This document shows, in pieces, positions 27,049-35,299 of a DNA stretch of 64,000 nucleotides. How positions within the stretch are numbered: the stretch's first letter is position 1; each line of letters starts with the position of its first letter. This DNA comes from CAYMPH01 sp964392365 (GTDB lineage Bacteria > Spirochaetota > UBA4802 > UBA5550). The notes under the pieces are model-generated. The model worked only from the letters and a program-made list of their open reading frames with translations, was not told the origin of the DNA and searched no databases. The stretch lies in the NCBI GenBank assembly GCA_964392365.1, contig CAYMPH010000006.1:1-64000 (forward strand). The letters run 5' to 3'. A program made the translations under genes and the position numbers.

Positions 27049-27156
27049 ATGTTTAATTACTTCAATATTTTCTTAATCATTTTCATCATTACTTCAATAT
27101 CTTCTTCTGTGCCATTATCGAGAAGCTTTTTGAAAGCAAAAAGTTCCGGACCATAG
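27049..27156 (+). CDS. Possible 35-aa hydrophobic peptide antisense to the XRE gene
   Basis: An ATG preceded by a near-ideal ribosome-binding site (TTTGGAGG, five bases before ATG) opens a 35-codon frame starting MFNYFNIFLIIFII, with a Ser/Lys-rich tail. It lies wholly antisense to the 3' end of the XRE regulator gene and starts just after the STAS terminator. The strong Shine-Dalgarno and the toxin-like composition make it worth recording, but no promoter is seen between the terminator and the ATG, and chance is possible. Confidence 0.25.
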   Translation: MFNYFNIFLIIFIITSISSSVPLSRSFLKAKSSGP

Positions 27157-27485
27157 CTCTGGGAATCAGTTTCAACATATTTCTGACCAATACCATACAA
27201 AAGCCAATCCATAGATATTTTATGCTTTATAGAAATGCTTCTAATAAATTTAAAAGAAGGATTTTGTGAGCCGCATTCAACTTTTGCTACATATCTCCTG
27301 TCGATGCCAGCAGTTTCACCAAATTCTCTTTGTGTCATTTTAAGTTCTTTACGAACTTCACGCATTTTCAAACGTATATTTTTAAAGAAATCCTTTTCAG
27401 ATTCTTCATCTAATATATCATGTGAAAGCACAGGATGACTTTTATACCTTTCAGTATATTTTCTTATTTGGGGTTCTGTATTCAT
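27057..27485 (-). CDS. XRE-family helix-turn-helix regulator
   Basis: A 142-residue DNA-binding protein. The HTH_3 domain (about residues 33-95) reads MREVRKELKMTQREFGETAG, then DRRYVAKVECGSQNPS and the helix HKISMDWLLYGIGQ, a common end of repressor-like HTH domains. The N-terminal 30 residues are polar and the C-terminal 40 helical, perhaps for dimerisation. The frame is open five codons further up; the ATG at 27485 is chosen because AGAGG stands just before it, whereas the upstream ATG has no site. It is divergent from the PEGA operon and could regulate it or itself. Confidence 0.85.
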   Translation of the reverse strand: MNTEPQIRKYTERYKSHPVLSHDILDEESEKDFFKNIRLKMREVRKELKMTQREFGETAGIDRRYVAKVECGSQNPSFKFIRSISIKHKISMDWLLYGIGQKYVETDSQSYGPELFAFKKLLDNGTEEDIEVMMKMIKKILK

Positions 27486-27563
27486 TTTGCCTCTTTTCAT
27501 TAAAGTTCTCTAATGCTAATTGTAGTAATAATATAAATAAAAATATCTTTTCTGTCAATAATA

Positions 27564-27597
27564 AAAAGACTCTTTATTGAAAAAAGAGCTTTTTTAT
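27564..27597. terminator. Imperfect hairpin with T-run in the xre-PEGA divergent region
   Basis: An imperfect inverted repeat (AAAAAG-A-CTCTTT / AAAGAG-C-TTTTTT) with a short ATTGA-type loop and T-run. It lies upstream of both divergent genes, so its role as terminator is unclear; it might be an operator or an insulating hairpin. Only its symmetry supports it. Confidence 0.3.
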
Positions 27598-27692
27598 TAA
27601 AACATGTAAAACAATTGTTTTATGCATAGTTATTTATATTTTTTTAAAATTAAAGCCTACATATATTAATTTTTTAATCAGCTTTGTTTTAC

Positions 27693-27722
27693 TTGACATT
27701 TTATGAAATGAAGTGGTTTATT
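27693..27722 (+). promoter_or_regulatory. Predicted sigma-70 promoter of the PEGA/TPR operon
   Basis: A perfect -35 hexamer TTGACA (27693-27698), an 18-base spacer and a -10-like TTTATT (27717-27722), followed by AT-rich sequence. The expected transcript start is about 30 bases before the ATG at 27759, which has AAAAGG in front of it. The perfect -35 makes this one of the clearest promoters in the window. Confidence 0.6.
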
Positions 27723-27758
27723 TAAAATATAAAATATTATATCAAAAAGGCTTTAACA

Positions 27759-29477
27759 ATGAAAAAAAAATATTCAATATCACTATTGCTTTCAACAGTA
27801 CTTTTTATTTTTTTATATCAGAATGCCATATCGCAGGATGATTATAAAAAGCTTGCCAAGCTCCATAAAATAAGCCCGTCAGGTGAAATTATAATAACAT
27901 CTCCAAACGCTGCTCAAATGATGAATATGGGGGATAAGGTTTTTATTATTATTGATAACAGACCTGTAATAATGAAAATTACATTCCCGATGATGACTGT
28001 AGCCAAATGCAGACTCGAACCAGGATATGAAGGTTATTTCGGCAGACTTTACAAAGGCTTAATGGTTTATAAATACCAGCAGGGTATAGAAAACAAAGTA
28101 CTTTCAGATAAAGACAGCAAAAAAGAGGCCGAGGGAACATCAACTCTCCAGATCACTGCAAGCCACCCTGCAAAAATATATTATTTAAACCAGGATGACT
28201 GGGAAAAAATATTGAAAACATTCATGGAATCATTCGGAAAACAGATGCCCGAATCAAGCGTTGTAAAAGACGAAACGCGCAAAGCTATAATGAACCATAA
28301 TCCAGGAGGATTTCAGATATCTCTTTCAGACATAGCATATGCAATTGGAAATGCAAATATAGCATCTCCAAGCTCCATTGATAAACTTTCTGACGGTGAT
28401 TATTATGTGTGGGTTGTAGGAAATAATATCGTTGCCAATCAGATTGTAACATTGAAAAAAAATCAGACTGAAAAAGTGTATTTTGATTTAAACAGCAAAA
28501 GCATAATGGTTGATTCAAATCCGCAGGGTTCGCAGATATATATCGATGACGTTCCTCAAAATCTGACCACGCCATCCAAGGTACCAATACCATCGAACAA
28601 AAATAGTTTTAAATTAAGCGTTAAGCATGACGGATATTATGACAACAGCCAGTTTGTTTCCATTCAGGATAACCCGGATCAGAAATTTAATTTCAACATG
28701 GTTATAGCTGCAAATGCCTATATCAATGTTACATCTTATCCGAGTGGCGCTTATGTTTATGCAAATGATAAATATATGGGAACATCACCAATTACGCTTA
28801 AAGTGAATCCTAATGCAAGTATTGCTGTCTCTGTCAGAAAAGACGGATATCAGGCAAGAACCCAGTATATATCTGCTGGAAACAATGAAACTAAAAGGAT
28901 CAGTTTTAATCTTCCTGCTGTTCAGGCATCAGATTATTCTTCCGGTTCAGGATTTACACAGAAAAACACAACCATCACACTGGATTATACAATGGGTTAT
29001 TTTGACAGAACCGCGGGGTTTGGCGTTCCTAAAGATTATTTTAATAAAATGTTCACTTATGGGGAAAATAATTTCTATGGAGCTGAATTAAATTTAATCT
29101 ACGGCAAATGGCTCGGGTATTATATGGGACTTTCTCTGGCCGGCTCCCCAGCAAAAGGAGTATCGAGCTACAGCGTAAATCAGTTTGTTCTTGATTTCGC
29201 CTTCGGTATAGGTTTTCTTCCGCGAATCTGGAGATTCTATCTTTTTGTTGGAATAGGAGTAAGCTACAATATTGCATTTGCTCCTCTTGATATGGGATTC
29301 GGCCTTGAATACAAGGGACAGCTTGGATTTATGATAACAGAGAATATAGGCATAAATTTAGGATTCAGAAGAAATTTTGCATATTATTTCCTCGGAGACA
29401 GTTCATCTGCTTCATCGAACTATTCTGTCATGTCAAATCTTGGAGGTACTTATATTTCAATCGGCTTGAGTTTCTGA
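27759..29477 (+). CDS. Secreted PEGA-domain protein with C-terminal beta-barrel-like region
   Basis: A 572-residue exported protein with a signal peptide (MKKKYSISLLLSTVLFIF, cleavage near AISQ). The middle has two PEGA domains: about 245-320 (VDSNPQGSQIYIDDVP, KHDGYYDNSQF) and about 325-385 (VTSYPSGAYVYANDKYMGTSP, RKDGYQARTQY). The last about 170 residues alternate polar and hydrophobic residues and end in GTYISIGLSF with a terminal Phe, as in outer-membrane barrels. PEGA domains are extracytoplasmic modules of unknown ligand, often on spirochaetal envelope proteins. It is the first gene of an apparent three-gene unit with two further TPR/PEGA envelope proteins. Confidence 0.85.
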   Translation: MKKKYSISLLLSTVLFIFLYQNAISQDDYKKLAKLHKISPSGEIIITSPNAAQMMNMGDKVFIIIDNRPVIMKITFPMMTVAKCRLEPGYEGYFGRLYKGLMVYKYQQGIENKVLSDKDSKKEAEGTSTLQITASHPAKIYYLNQDDWEKILKTFMESFGKQMPESSVVKDETRKAIMNHNPGGFQISLSDIAYAIGNANIASPSSIDKLSDGDYYVWVVGNNIVANQIVTLKKNQTEKVYFDLNSKSIMVDSNPQGSQIYIDDVPQNLTTPSKVPIPSNKNSFKLSVKHDGYYDNSQFVSIQDNPDQKFNFNMVIAANAYINVTSYPSGAYVYANDKYMGTSPITLKVNPNASIAVSVRKDGYQARTQYISAGNNETKRISFNLPAVQASDYSSGSGFTQKNTTITLDYTMGYFDRTAGFGVPKDYFNKMFTYGENNFYGAELNLIYGKWLGYYMGLSLAGSPAKGVSSYSVNQFVLDFAFGIGFLPRIWRFYLFVGIGVSYNIAFAPLDMGFGLEYKGQLGFMITENIGINLGFRRNFAYYFLGDSSSASSNYSVMSNLGGTYISIGLSF

Positions 29478-29506
29478 TAAATTTAAATAGGACGGTGAAT
29501 TTAATA

Positions 29507-30247
29507 ATGAAAAAATTTCTGATTCTATATCTTATTATTCTTGTAATGGCATCTGTTTCCTGCAAAAAGAAAACAAGTACTGAAATTCTAGATGAAGAAT
29601 ATAAGCTTGCCCAGAATGCTTCAGTAAATACTGAAATTAAAAATTTAAAAGAATCTCTTCAAAATGCAAAGGACGATTCTGAAAGAGCTAAAATACACAC
29701 AAATATAGCTGCTATTGAATCTGAAAAAGGCGATTCTTTATCATCTATTAAATCATCTCAGGAAGCAATAAAATTCAAACCGAATGATTATATGTCTCAC
29801 TATCTTCTCGGAAAAGCTTATATTGAATCCGGCAGGATAAATGATGCTATCTTTGAACTGCAGACTGCGATAGACCTTAACGCTAAACATGCTTTGTCTC
29901 ATTTCGAGCTTGGCAACGCTTATTATAAAAAGAAGCAGAATGCCCAGGCTGCTGCAGAATACAGTCTCGCGGTTTCAATCGATAACAATCTTTTCATGGC
30001 TCATAATAATCTCGGGGTTATTTACAGTTTTATGGGAAGAGCTGCAGAAGCAGAAATGGAACTGAAAAAAGTAATTCAGCTGAATCCGGAATTTGCAACT
30101 GCATATAAAAATCTCGGAATTCTTTACGATACCAAGCTTGGAAGAAAACAGGAAGCTTCATCAAATTACAAAAAATATCTCGAAATGATGCCGAATGCTC
30201 CGGATAGAAAATATGTAAAAACCTGGATTTCGGTAATAGGCGGCTGA
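29507..30247 (+). CDS. TPR lipoprotein
   Basis: A 246-residue exported lipoprotein: a hydrophobic signal peptide ending in a loose lipobox SVSC (Cys19, consistent with the relaxed spirochaetal lipobox), then four to five TPR units, such as YLLGKAYIESGRINDAIFEL, HFELGNAYYKKKQNAQAA and NNLGVIYSFMGRAAEAE. The frame is open four codons upstream from a GTG; the ATG at 29507 is preferred because it starts the signal peptide. The gene is 29 bp after the PEGA/barrel gene and its stop is 1 bp before the next ATG, so co-translation is very likely. Confidence 0.85.
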   Translation: MKKFLILYLIILVMASVSCKKKTSTEILDEEYKLAQNASVNTEIKNLKESLQNAKDDSERAKIHTNIAAIESEKGDSLSSIKSSQEAIKFKPNDYMSHYLLGKAYIESGRINDAIFELQTAIDLNAKHALSHFELGNAYYKKKQNAQAAAEYSLAVSIDNNLFMAHNNLGVIYSFMGRAAEAEMELKKVIQLNPEFATAYKNLGILYDTKLGRKQEASSNYKKYLEMMPNAPDRKYVKTWISVIGG

Positions 30248-30248
30248 T

Positions 30249-31742
30249 ATGAAAAAAATATATATTCTTTTACTCATAATAATAACTGGAACTGTTTTAT
30301 ATACACAGGAAGCGAAGATAAGAATTGCTGTTTCCCCTTTTGACGATTCAGTTACAGCTCTTTCTGAATCTGAAAAAGCCGGAGCAACAGCAGCAGGATT
30401 GATTGAAACAACATACCTTGGAATAGACAGATTTCAGACAAGGGAAGCTAACGCCATAAAGGATTATCTTACTTTAATGGAAAAAGCTCAGGTTGGACTT
30501 CTCGATGAAAACGCAATGAAAGGCGATTCGGAAAAACTTAAAATTGATTATTTAACTGTTGGTACTGTTTCAAAATTCGGTGATGTCTATGAAGTAGATG
30601 CACGGACAGTAAAAATTGATGATTGGACAATAGTTCATTCCTTTGGAACAACCTCAAAAAATGTTGATTTAGCAGTTAAGGATATAAGCTGGACTATATC
30701 TGAGAAATTTAACAGAAAATATATTACTGAAAGAGAAAAAACCTCAGAGGAAAAACCCACAGTTTCAGTTTCAAATTTTGTAAATGATAATATTGCATCT
30801 CAAAAAGCAGGATACAGTTCCGCATTTGCAGAAATTCTAAACAGCCTTCTCGGATCTTTCACACTCATATCAACAGTGGAAAGAAAATATTCTTCTGCAT
30901 TGCTTGATGAGAAAACACTTGAAATGGTCGGTGTTGTTGAAAATGAAAAAGGCGACAGTGAATTCAGCGTCAAGGGAATATCTTATAATCTCACAGGAAG
31001 CATCAAGGTATTTAAAGATGTAATCTGCATCAATTACAAACTTTATAATACTGCAGACAGCAGACTTGTTTTTATGGGAATTAAAGAAATAGCTTCACCG
31101 AGAGGACTCAGACCTGCTGCAAACAGTATAGCAAACATGATTGAAGATGCTTTAAATAACAGGATAGGAACTCTTGAGATTGAAAGCGAACCTGTTGACG
31201 CTGAAATTTTTATTGATAACAATTATGTCGGAAAAACTCCGCTTGTTATATCCGCAAATAAAGGCACGCGCAAATTAACTGCGAAACTCAAAGGGCATGA
31301 AAACTATATGGCTGATATTGAAATCAAACCAATGGAAATCATTAAGCATAAAATAAAAATGGATATATTGAGCATGGAGCTTATCAAACAGGCTTTTAAT
31401 CTTGAAAGTGCCCAGAATTGGGCAGGAGCTCTTGCAGCATATGATCAATTTATAGAAAAATACGGCAACAATGAAGAAGTAAATAATATCTATTACAGAA
31501 AAGGCCATCTTGAATTAGTACAGTTAAAAAACTACACCGGAGCTTTAAATACATTTACAGCTCTAGTAAACAGATATCCTGAAGCAATGGTTAGAGCTGA
31601 AGGATATTTCGGTATTGCAAGAACTCAGCTTGCAATGGGAAACAGAGAAAAATCCAAAGAAGCTTTAAACTATCTTCTTGAAAAATACGGAGATACACCT
31701 GCAGCAGAAGAAGCTCTTGTGCTAAAGAACCAGTTCAAGTAA
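30249..31742 (+). CDS. Secreted protein with CsgG-like region, PEGA domain and TPRs
   Basis: A 497-residue exported protein. The signal peptide (MKKIYILLLIIITGTVLYTQ) is followed by two similar alpha/beta segments of a CsgG/FlgT-like type (RIAVSPFDDSVTALSESEK and PTVSVSNFVNDNIA, each with TVERKYS-like or TREANAI helices), a PEGA domain (about 315-370, ESEPVDAEIFIDNNYVG, KLKGHENYMADIE) and C-terminal TPRs (about 385-495). It should be periplasmic or outer-membrane-associated and work with the two preceding PEGA/TPR proteins. It is the last gene of the unit and is followed by a GC-rich hairpin. Confidence 0.8.
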   Translation: MKKIYILLLIIITGTVLYTQEAKIRIAVSPFDDSVTALSESEKAGATAAGLIETTYLGIDRFQTREANAIKDYLTLMEKAQVGLLDENAMKGDSEKLKIDYLTVGTVSKFGDVYEVDARTVKIDDWTIVHSFGTTSKNVDLAVKDISWTISEKFNRKYITEREKTSEEKPTVSVSNFVNDNIASQKAGYSSAFAEILNSLLGSFTLISTVERKYSSALLDEKTLEMVGVVENEKGDSEFSVKGISYNLTGSIKVFKDVICINYKLYNTADSRLVFMGIKEIASPRGLRPAANSIANMIEDALNNRIGTLEIESEPVDAEIFIDNNYVGKTPLVISANKGTRKLTAKLKGHENYMADIEIKPMEIIKHKIKMDILSMELIKQAFNLESAQNWAGALAAYDQFIEKYGNNEEVNNIYYRKGHLELVQLKNYTGALNTFTALVNRYPEAMVRAEGYFGIARTQLAMGNREKSKEALNYLLEKYGDTPAAEEALVLKNQFK

Positions 31743-31799
31743 CTAAAAATTACTTGAAATATAGCAGTCTTTTGATGACTATGCCGTTAATCAGAATAT

Positions 31800-31829
31800 G
31801 GGCGCTGTAAATTCAGCGCCCTGTTTATT
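31800..31829 (+). terminator. GC-rich hairpin before cimA (terminator or leader structure)
   Basis: A perfect 8-bp stem GGGCGCTG / CAGCGCCC with a TAAATT loop at 31800-31821, followed by TGTTTATTA. It would end the PEGA/TPR transcript. It finishes only 8 bases before the first ATG of the citramalate synthase gene, which has no Shine-Dalgarno, so an alternative is a leader structure that affects cimA expression. Confidence 0.6.
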
Positions 31830-33416
31830 ATGGCCATGAACAATAAAAAAATAACAATTTACGATACAACTTTAAGAGACGGTGCTCAAACTGTCGGTAT
31901 ATCCTTTTCGCTAAATGATAAACTGCGGATTGCAAACGCACTCGATAAGCTTAAGATAGATTATATCGAAGGCGGCTGGCCTGGTTCAAATCCAAAAGAT
32001 GATTTATTCTTTTCTGATATCCGCAAAGAAAACATAACTCATTCAAAAATTGCTGCATTCGGTTCAACAAAGCGATATAAAACAAAATTTGAAGAAGACA
32101 CATTTCTTCAGGCTCTTGCTGCATCCGGAGCTGATGTAATTACAATTGTTGCAAAATCCTGGGACTTCCACGTGACTAAAGCCCTGGGTATAACTCTTGA
32201 AGAAAACCTCACGCTGATATCTGAAACGGTAACTTTTCTAAAAGATAAAGGATATGAAGTTTTCCTGGATGCAGAACATTTTTTTGACGGTTACAAGTCA
32301 AATAAGGATTATGCATTGCATACTCTTGTCACAGCAAAAAATGCCGGAGCGGATATGGTTGTGCTTTGCGATACAAACGGCGGCACTCTTCCACATGAAG
32401 CAGAGGAATTTACAGCAAAAATTTTTACAGATATAAAAATGCCTATAGGAGTGCATTTTCATAATGATACAGGCGTGGCAGTGGCAAATTCACTTTCAGC
32501 TGTTCGTGCTGGCGCAGTTTCAGTTCAGGGAACAATGAATGGCCTTGGAGAAAGATGCGGCAATTGCGATATTACAGCTGTAATCCCGAACCTTTCGCTT
32601 AAAATGGGTTATAAATTCAGTTCCGCAGAGGTAATTGAAAAACTCACTGAAACGAGCAGATTTGTAAGTGAAACTGCAAACATGGCGCATAATGAACATG
32701 CTCCGTTTGTTGGAGATAATGCATTTGCGCATAAAGGCGGGATTCACGTTTCTGCACTTCAAAAAGATACAAAAACCTATGAGCATATAGTTCCTGAATC
32801 TGTAGGAAATAAAAGAAAAGTTTTAATTTCTGAACTTTCCGGCAAAAGCAATATTGAATTTAAAGCCAGAGAATTGGGAATAGATATAAAAAATACAGTA
32901 ACACTTTCAAAGGAAGTTTTACATAAGATAAAGACACTCGAGGACCAGGGCTTTCAGTTTGAAGCAGCAGAAGGTTCTTTTGAACTTATTCTCAGACAGG
33001 CTTCTGGGGAATATGTTCCTTTTTTCAAACTTAAAGGTTTCAGAGTTATTACAGAAATGGATGAAACCAAGCAGCTCTTCTGCGAGGCAACAATCAAGGT
33101 TGAAGTTGCCGGAATAGAAGAACATACTGCAGCTGATGGTGCAGGACCGGTGGAAGCCCTTGATAATGCATTGCGTAAAGCTCTGATAAAATTCTTCCCT
33201 GAGATCAGAAACATTCATCTTGCAGATTATAAAGTTCGTGTTCTTGACGAAAAGAAGGGAACAGGTTCTTCAGTAAGAGTACTTATTGAACAGAAAATGG
33301 ATGGAAAACACTGGGGTACTGTTGGTGTTTCCAAAAATATAATTGAAGCTTCATGGCACGCTCTTGTTGATGGTATTGAATATATGCTTTTCAAGAAAAA
33401 AACTGAATGGAAATAA
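31830..33416 (+). CDS. cimA: (R)-citramalate synthase
   Basis: A 528-residue DRE-TIM metallolyase that condenses acetyl-CoA with pyruvate to citramalate, the first step of the threonine-independent route to 2-oxobutanoate and isoleucine. Seen motifs: ITIYDTTLRDGAQTVGIS at the start of the barrel, the metal-binding VHFHNDTG, NGLGERCGNCD, and the C-terminal LeuA-type allosteric domain (from about 400). The sequence IEGGWPGSNPKD and the length fit the citramalate synthase (LeuA2) branch rather than isopropylmalate synthase. A second ATG lies two codons on; neither has a ribosome-binding site. The murI gene overlaps its 3' end by 10 bp. Confidence 0.92.
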   Translation: MAMNNKKITIYDTTLRDGAQTVGISFSLNDKLRIANALDKLKIDYIEGGWPGSNPKDDLFFSDIRKENITHSKIAAFGSTKRYKTKFEEDTFLQALAASGADVITIVAKSWDFHVTKALGITLEENLTLISETVTFLKDKGYEVFLDAEHFFDGYKSNKDYALHTLVTAKNAGADMVVLCDTNGGTLPHEAEEFTAKIFTDIKMPIGVHFHNDTGVAVANSLSAVRAGAVSVQGTMNGLGERCGNCDITAVIPNLSLKMGYKFSSAEVIEKLTETSRFVSETANMAHNEHAPFVGDNAFAHKGGIHVSALQKDTKTYEHIVPESVGNKRKVLISELSGKSNIEFKARELGIDIKNTVTLSKEVLHKIKTLEDQGFQFEAAEGSFELILRQASGEYVPFFKLKGFRVITEMDETKQLFCEATIKVEVAGIEEHTAADGAGPVEALDNALRKALIKFFPEIRNIHLADYKVRVLDEKKGTGSSVRVLIEQKMDGKHWGTVGVSKNIIEASWHALVDGIEYMLFKKKTEWK

Positions 33417-34222
33417 ATCCGGAAAGTCCAATTGGAATTTTTGATTCCGGTGTAGGCGGATTAACTGTATGCAAAGCAGTTCACGATCTTCTGCCTGCAG
33501 AAAACATTATCTATTTTGGAGATACAGCCCGTTTCCCATATGGGACACGCTCTAGCGAAACAATTATTAAATACTCAACTGAAATAACAGAATATCTTAT
33601 TTCAAGAGGAGTTAAGATGATTGTAATCGCATGCAATACATCCTCAGCAGCAGCACTTGAGCATCTGAAAAATTCTTATGATATTCCGATAATCGGAGTA
33701 ATAGATGCGGGGGCAAAAGCCGCAGTTCAGAAGCTGAAAGGCGATATAATCGGAGTTATAGGAACAAGGGCAACTGTGCAGAGCGGTTCATATGTCAGAG
33801 CAATAAAAAAAATTATGCCGGATATAAAGGTAGTACAGCAGCAGGCCACACTGTTCGTTTCAATAACAGAAGAAGGAATGACAGATACTGATATAGCAAA
33901 ACTTACAGCCAGAGAATATATACAGGAAATGTATAATTCCGGAGTTAGAACACTTATTTTAGGCTGCACTCATTTTCCTTTGCTGAAAAAATCTATCAGC
34001 GAAGTTTTCCCGGATATTGAACTTGTTGACACAGGAATAGAAATAGCATATGAAGTCCAGAATATACTTAAAGAAAAAAATCTTGAAAATAGTAAAGGCA
34101 TCGGCCATAAAGGAAATATTGAACTATATGCTTCTGATTTAACTGAAACACTTCAGAGACTGAAAGAAGCTTTCTTCGGAAATCATGGAATTGGTTTTAA
34201 TAAATTTATAATGAACGGTTGA
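33407..34222 (+). CDS. murI: Glutamate racemase
   Basis: A 271-residue cofactor-independent racemase producing D-glutamate for peptidoglycan. Both catalytic cysteines are present in their motifs (VIACNTSSAA and LGCTHFPLL), and the N terminus carries IGIFDSGVGGLTV and YFGDTARFPYG. Length is normal. It overlaps cimA by 10 bp in another frame and is followed by the parvulin gene within 2 bp, so it is translated from the same long message. Confidence 0.96.
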   Translation: MEINPESPIGIFDSGVGGLTVCKAVHDLLPAENIIYFGDTARFPYGTRSSETIIKYSTEITEYLISRGVKMIVIACNTSSAAALEHLKNSYDIPIIGVIDAGAKAAVQKLKGDIIGVIGTRATVQSGSYVRAIKKIMPDIKVVQQQATLFVSITEEGMTDTDIAKLTAREYIQEMYNSGVRTLILGCTHFPLLKKSISEVFPDIELVDTGIEIAYEVQNILKEKNLENSKGIGHKGNIELYASDLTETLQRLKEAFFGNHGIGFNKFIMNG

Positions 34223-34224
34223 TT

Positions 34225-35292
34225 ATGAAAAAAATACTGGCAGTATCCTCTCTAATCTTAATATTAACAATTTACGCTTCAGCTCAGAATAAAAACTGGG
34301 AACACTACGATATGGTTATTGCTATTGTAAATGAAACAGCAATTGTTGAAAGTGAAATCATGAACAAGCTGAATCAGAATGCTAAACTTAATAATGGCGT
34401 AATAAATGATGCAACAAAAAGTAAAATGATTGATCAATTCATTGAAAATGCCTTTGTATCGGAAGTCGCAAATACCCAGTCAATTATTGTGACAAATAAA
34501 AAAGTTCTCGATTATGTTCAGAGACTCATGAAAGATTTTTTCAGCAAGAATATAGCGGATAAGAAGGAACTTGAAAATACAGTTCGTGACATCAGCGATA
34601 GAATAGAAAAAAAAATAGATGAAGATCCTGTAAGTAAAAATGAAAAACTTGATAAGCTGACATCAGATTTTATCATGTTTATTGAAGATCAGAAAAAAAT
34701 AAGTTTTGGAGAATTTTTTGAGGATATACGCACTCAGATGAAAAGAGAGCAGGTTATGTCAATTGCCATTGGAGTTACACCTCCATCAAAAGAGGAAACT
34801 AAAAGATGGTTTATAAATAACAGCGATAAACTTGGAGACGAATTCACTTTAAAGCACATACTTATAAGACCCGGGGATAACTCACTTGCAGAACAGAAAA
34901 TCACAAATAAAAAACTTGCTGATATCCGGGCAAGGATTATGGCTGGCGAATCTTTTGAAAAACTCGCATCCCAGTATTCACAGGATCCTGTAAGTGCCCA
35001 GAAAGGCGGAGACCTAGGCACGGTTTTACTTCAGGACCTTGACCCTTATTTTGCAAATTATGCAAATCAGCTATATAGAAAAGGTGAATTATCAAATGTT
35101 GTTTCATCTTCTTTCGGATATCATCTGATTAAACTCGTTGATAGGAAACCAGTTTCCTATGAAAAAGTTGAAAAACTGATTATGTTTAAATTATATAATG
35201 AAAGCATGCTTGAGCAATTTAACAAATGGGTAAATAAAAGAAGAATTGAATCCGATATTAAAATATATATGCCTAAGTATGTAAAAGGATAA
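34225..35292 (+). CDS. Secreted parvulin-type peptidyl-prolyl isomerase (SurA-like)
   Basis: A 355-residue periplasmic foldase: signal peptide (MKKILAVSSLILILTIYASA), an N-terminal SurA-like chaperone region (about 28-200, VIAIVNETAIVESEI) and a parvulin domain (about 205-315: LKHILIRPGD, FEKLASQYSQDP, GGDLGTVL, SSFGYHLIKLVD). It should help outer-membrane barrels fold, matching the many barrels in this window. The frame opens two codons earlier at a TTG overlapping the murI stop; the ATG at 34225 is preferred for the signal peptide. The next gene begins 7 bp after its stop. Confidence 0.9.
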   Translation: MKKILAVSSLILILTIYASAQNKNWEHYDMVIAIVNETAIVESEIMNKLNQNAKLNNGVINDATKSKMIDQFIENAFVSEVANTQSIIVTNKKVLDYVQRLMKDFFSKNIADKKELENTVRDISDRIEKKIDEDPVSKNEKLDKLTSDFIMFIEDQKKISFGEFFEDIRTQMKREQVMSIAIGVTPPSKEETKRWFINNSDKLGDEFTLKHILIRPGDNSLAEQKITNKKLADIRARIMAGESFEKLASQYSQDPVSAQKGGDLGTVLLQDLDPYFANYANQLYRKGELSNVVSSSFGYHLIKLVDRKPVSYEKVEKLIMFKLYNESMLEQFNKWVNKRRIESDIKIYMPKYVKG

Positions 35293-35299
35293 CTTCAGA

